Positions 63,253 through 64,000 of a stretch of 64,000 nucleotides of DNA are shown here, one piece after another; position 1 is the stretch's first letter, and each line of letters begins with the position of its first letter. A program made the position numbers and the translations under genes. Where the stretch lies: the NCBI GenBank assembly GCA_033439795.1, contig JAUTDP010000008.1:1550001-1614000 (forward strand), given 5' to 3'. The DNA comes from Sordaria brevicollis. Lineage: Eukaryota; Ascomycota; Sordariomycetes; Sordariales; Sordariaceae. Below the pieces are notes generated by a model, which was not told where the DNA came from, ran no database searches, and was given only the letters and a program-made list of their open reading frames with translations.

Positions 63253-63998
63253 TCATACAACCTCCTCGACCATCTTCCTCTTCACACCCCCAGTAAACAC
63301 CTGGCCAACAGGCCCAGCCAACATATCCTCAGGCACAGCAATCCTGCTTCCAGACTTGTTATTGATCCAGCGAACAAAGACAGGGTCGGCCTTCGGAGGC
63401 TCAGCATCCGCTGCCGGGGTCTCGTCCCCGTTGAGGAGGGCGGCTTTGCGGTTAGTCTTGGGTGCTTGCTTCTTCAGAAGCTTGTTGATAGTCTCCATCT
63501 GTAATGAGCGGGGATAAGTGGTCAGTGCTCCTGCAGCATAGCAGTACGTAGATCCAAGGGAAGAATACATACCTTCACCTCCTCGTTACGCTTCTCACTG
63601 AGGTTCCGCCTGCGACGAGCCATTTCAGCTCTCCTCATGGACAACTCCTCAGCCGTAAAGACCTTCTTGGCCTGAACTTCGTCCGAGAGCTTCATATACT
63701 CGTGAGACGCAACGCCAACCTTGGCTCGCTGACGAGCCGTCATCTTGGAGATGTCTGGCGTGCCGCCGCCCTCTTCATCGCTGTCGAGCTCGACTTCCTC
63801 TGCCTCGGCGTCATCTTCGGCGTCATCTTCGGCGACCTCAATCTCTTCGCCTTCCATATCTTCATCCTCTTCCTCTTCGGCTTCCTCCTCCGCGTCGTCC
63901 TCGGCTGCGGCCATGCCCTCTAGCTCTGGATCCTCGGGCTCGCTCTCAAGCTCGCTGAGCTCGTCGTCATCGTCGTCATCATCGTAGTAATTTGTCTT
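63253..63998 (-). CDS. ies2: INO80 complex subunit IES2 (PAPA-1 domain), 5' end outside window
   Basis: Subunit of the INO80 chromatin-remodelling ATPase complex in the nucleus. Two exon parts are visible, 63998-63573 and 63498-63253 (223 codons plus stop). They flank a 74-bp intron (63499-63572, GTATGT donor, TTACAG acceptor). The visible N-terminal part is extremely acidic (Asp/Glu runs). It is followed by the PAPA-1-type region MTARQRAKV, EELSMRRAEMARRRRNLSEK and, across the intron, RNEEVKMETINKLLKKQAPK. The C-terminus ends GGVKRKMVEEVV. The frame is open to the window edge, so the start codon lies beyond 64000; ATG 63914 is internal. Confidence 0.88.
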
Positions 63999-64000
63999 TG

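Overview
The window is nuclear DNA of a filamentous ascomycete, almost certainly Neurospora (N. crassa or a close relative). Three lines of evidence support this. Genes carry short introns (54-99 bp) with GTAAGT/GTATGT-type donors and CTAAC-type branch sites. AT-rich blocks have almost no CpA/TpG but keep CpG, which is the footprint of repeat-induced point mutation (RIP). The gene order gla-1 ... hda-1 ... gpd-1 matches what I recall of N. crassa linkage group II (NCU01517, NCU01525, NCU01528; from memory, not looked up).

Layout. Positions 1 to about 400 are the edge of a RIP-mutated block that continues outside the window. Secreted glucoamylase gla-1 (858-2804, minus) follows. A 3.16-kb TA-flanked inverted-repeat element (4394-7553) has a RIP-saturated interior but intact-looking ends. 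Then come the SART1/Snu66 tri-snRNP protein (10061-12080, plus), a 78-aa single-TM protein (13074-13310, minus), a secreted DJ-1/PfpI-family gene with an apparent frameshift (15257-16227, plus), a 1448-aa chromodomain protein (16870-21216, minus) and the Rab11/Ypt31 GTPase (23451-24497, plus), which has a 13-nt microexon. A 332-bp MITE (25105-25436) separates it from ribosome-biogenesis factor BRX1 (25966-27085, plus). Class II histone deacetylase hda-1 (28947-31424, plus) and an RS/GDR-repeat protein (32134-35714, plus) come next. A 174-bp MITE (37458-37631) lies just beyond the 3' end of GAPDH gpd-1 (37920-39011, minus). After a 4.4-kb gene-free stretch there is an orphan Pro-rich protein (43405-44265, minus), then a large Asn/Ala-Pro-rich protein (46080-49384, minus) preceded by a Gln-rich ORF that ends in one in-frame TAG. 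A decayed copy of that protein's N-terminus sits at 50921-51045. An AT-hook protein gene with three 129-bp coding repeats and a reading-frame break lies at 53908-55022. About 8 kb without a convincing gene follows, and the window ends inside INO80 subunit IES2 (63253-63998, minus, 5' end off the window).

Most genes are housekeeping and are not an operon or a biosynthetic cluster. A chromatin theme is visible: chromodomain protein, HDA-1, AT-hook protein and IES2 share the window, but co-function is not shown. The unusual content is in the mobile elements and in the disrupted or repeat-rich genes, not in a recognisable new multi-gene system. I saw no rRNA, tRNA or CRISPR array.
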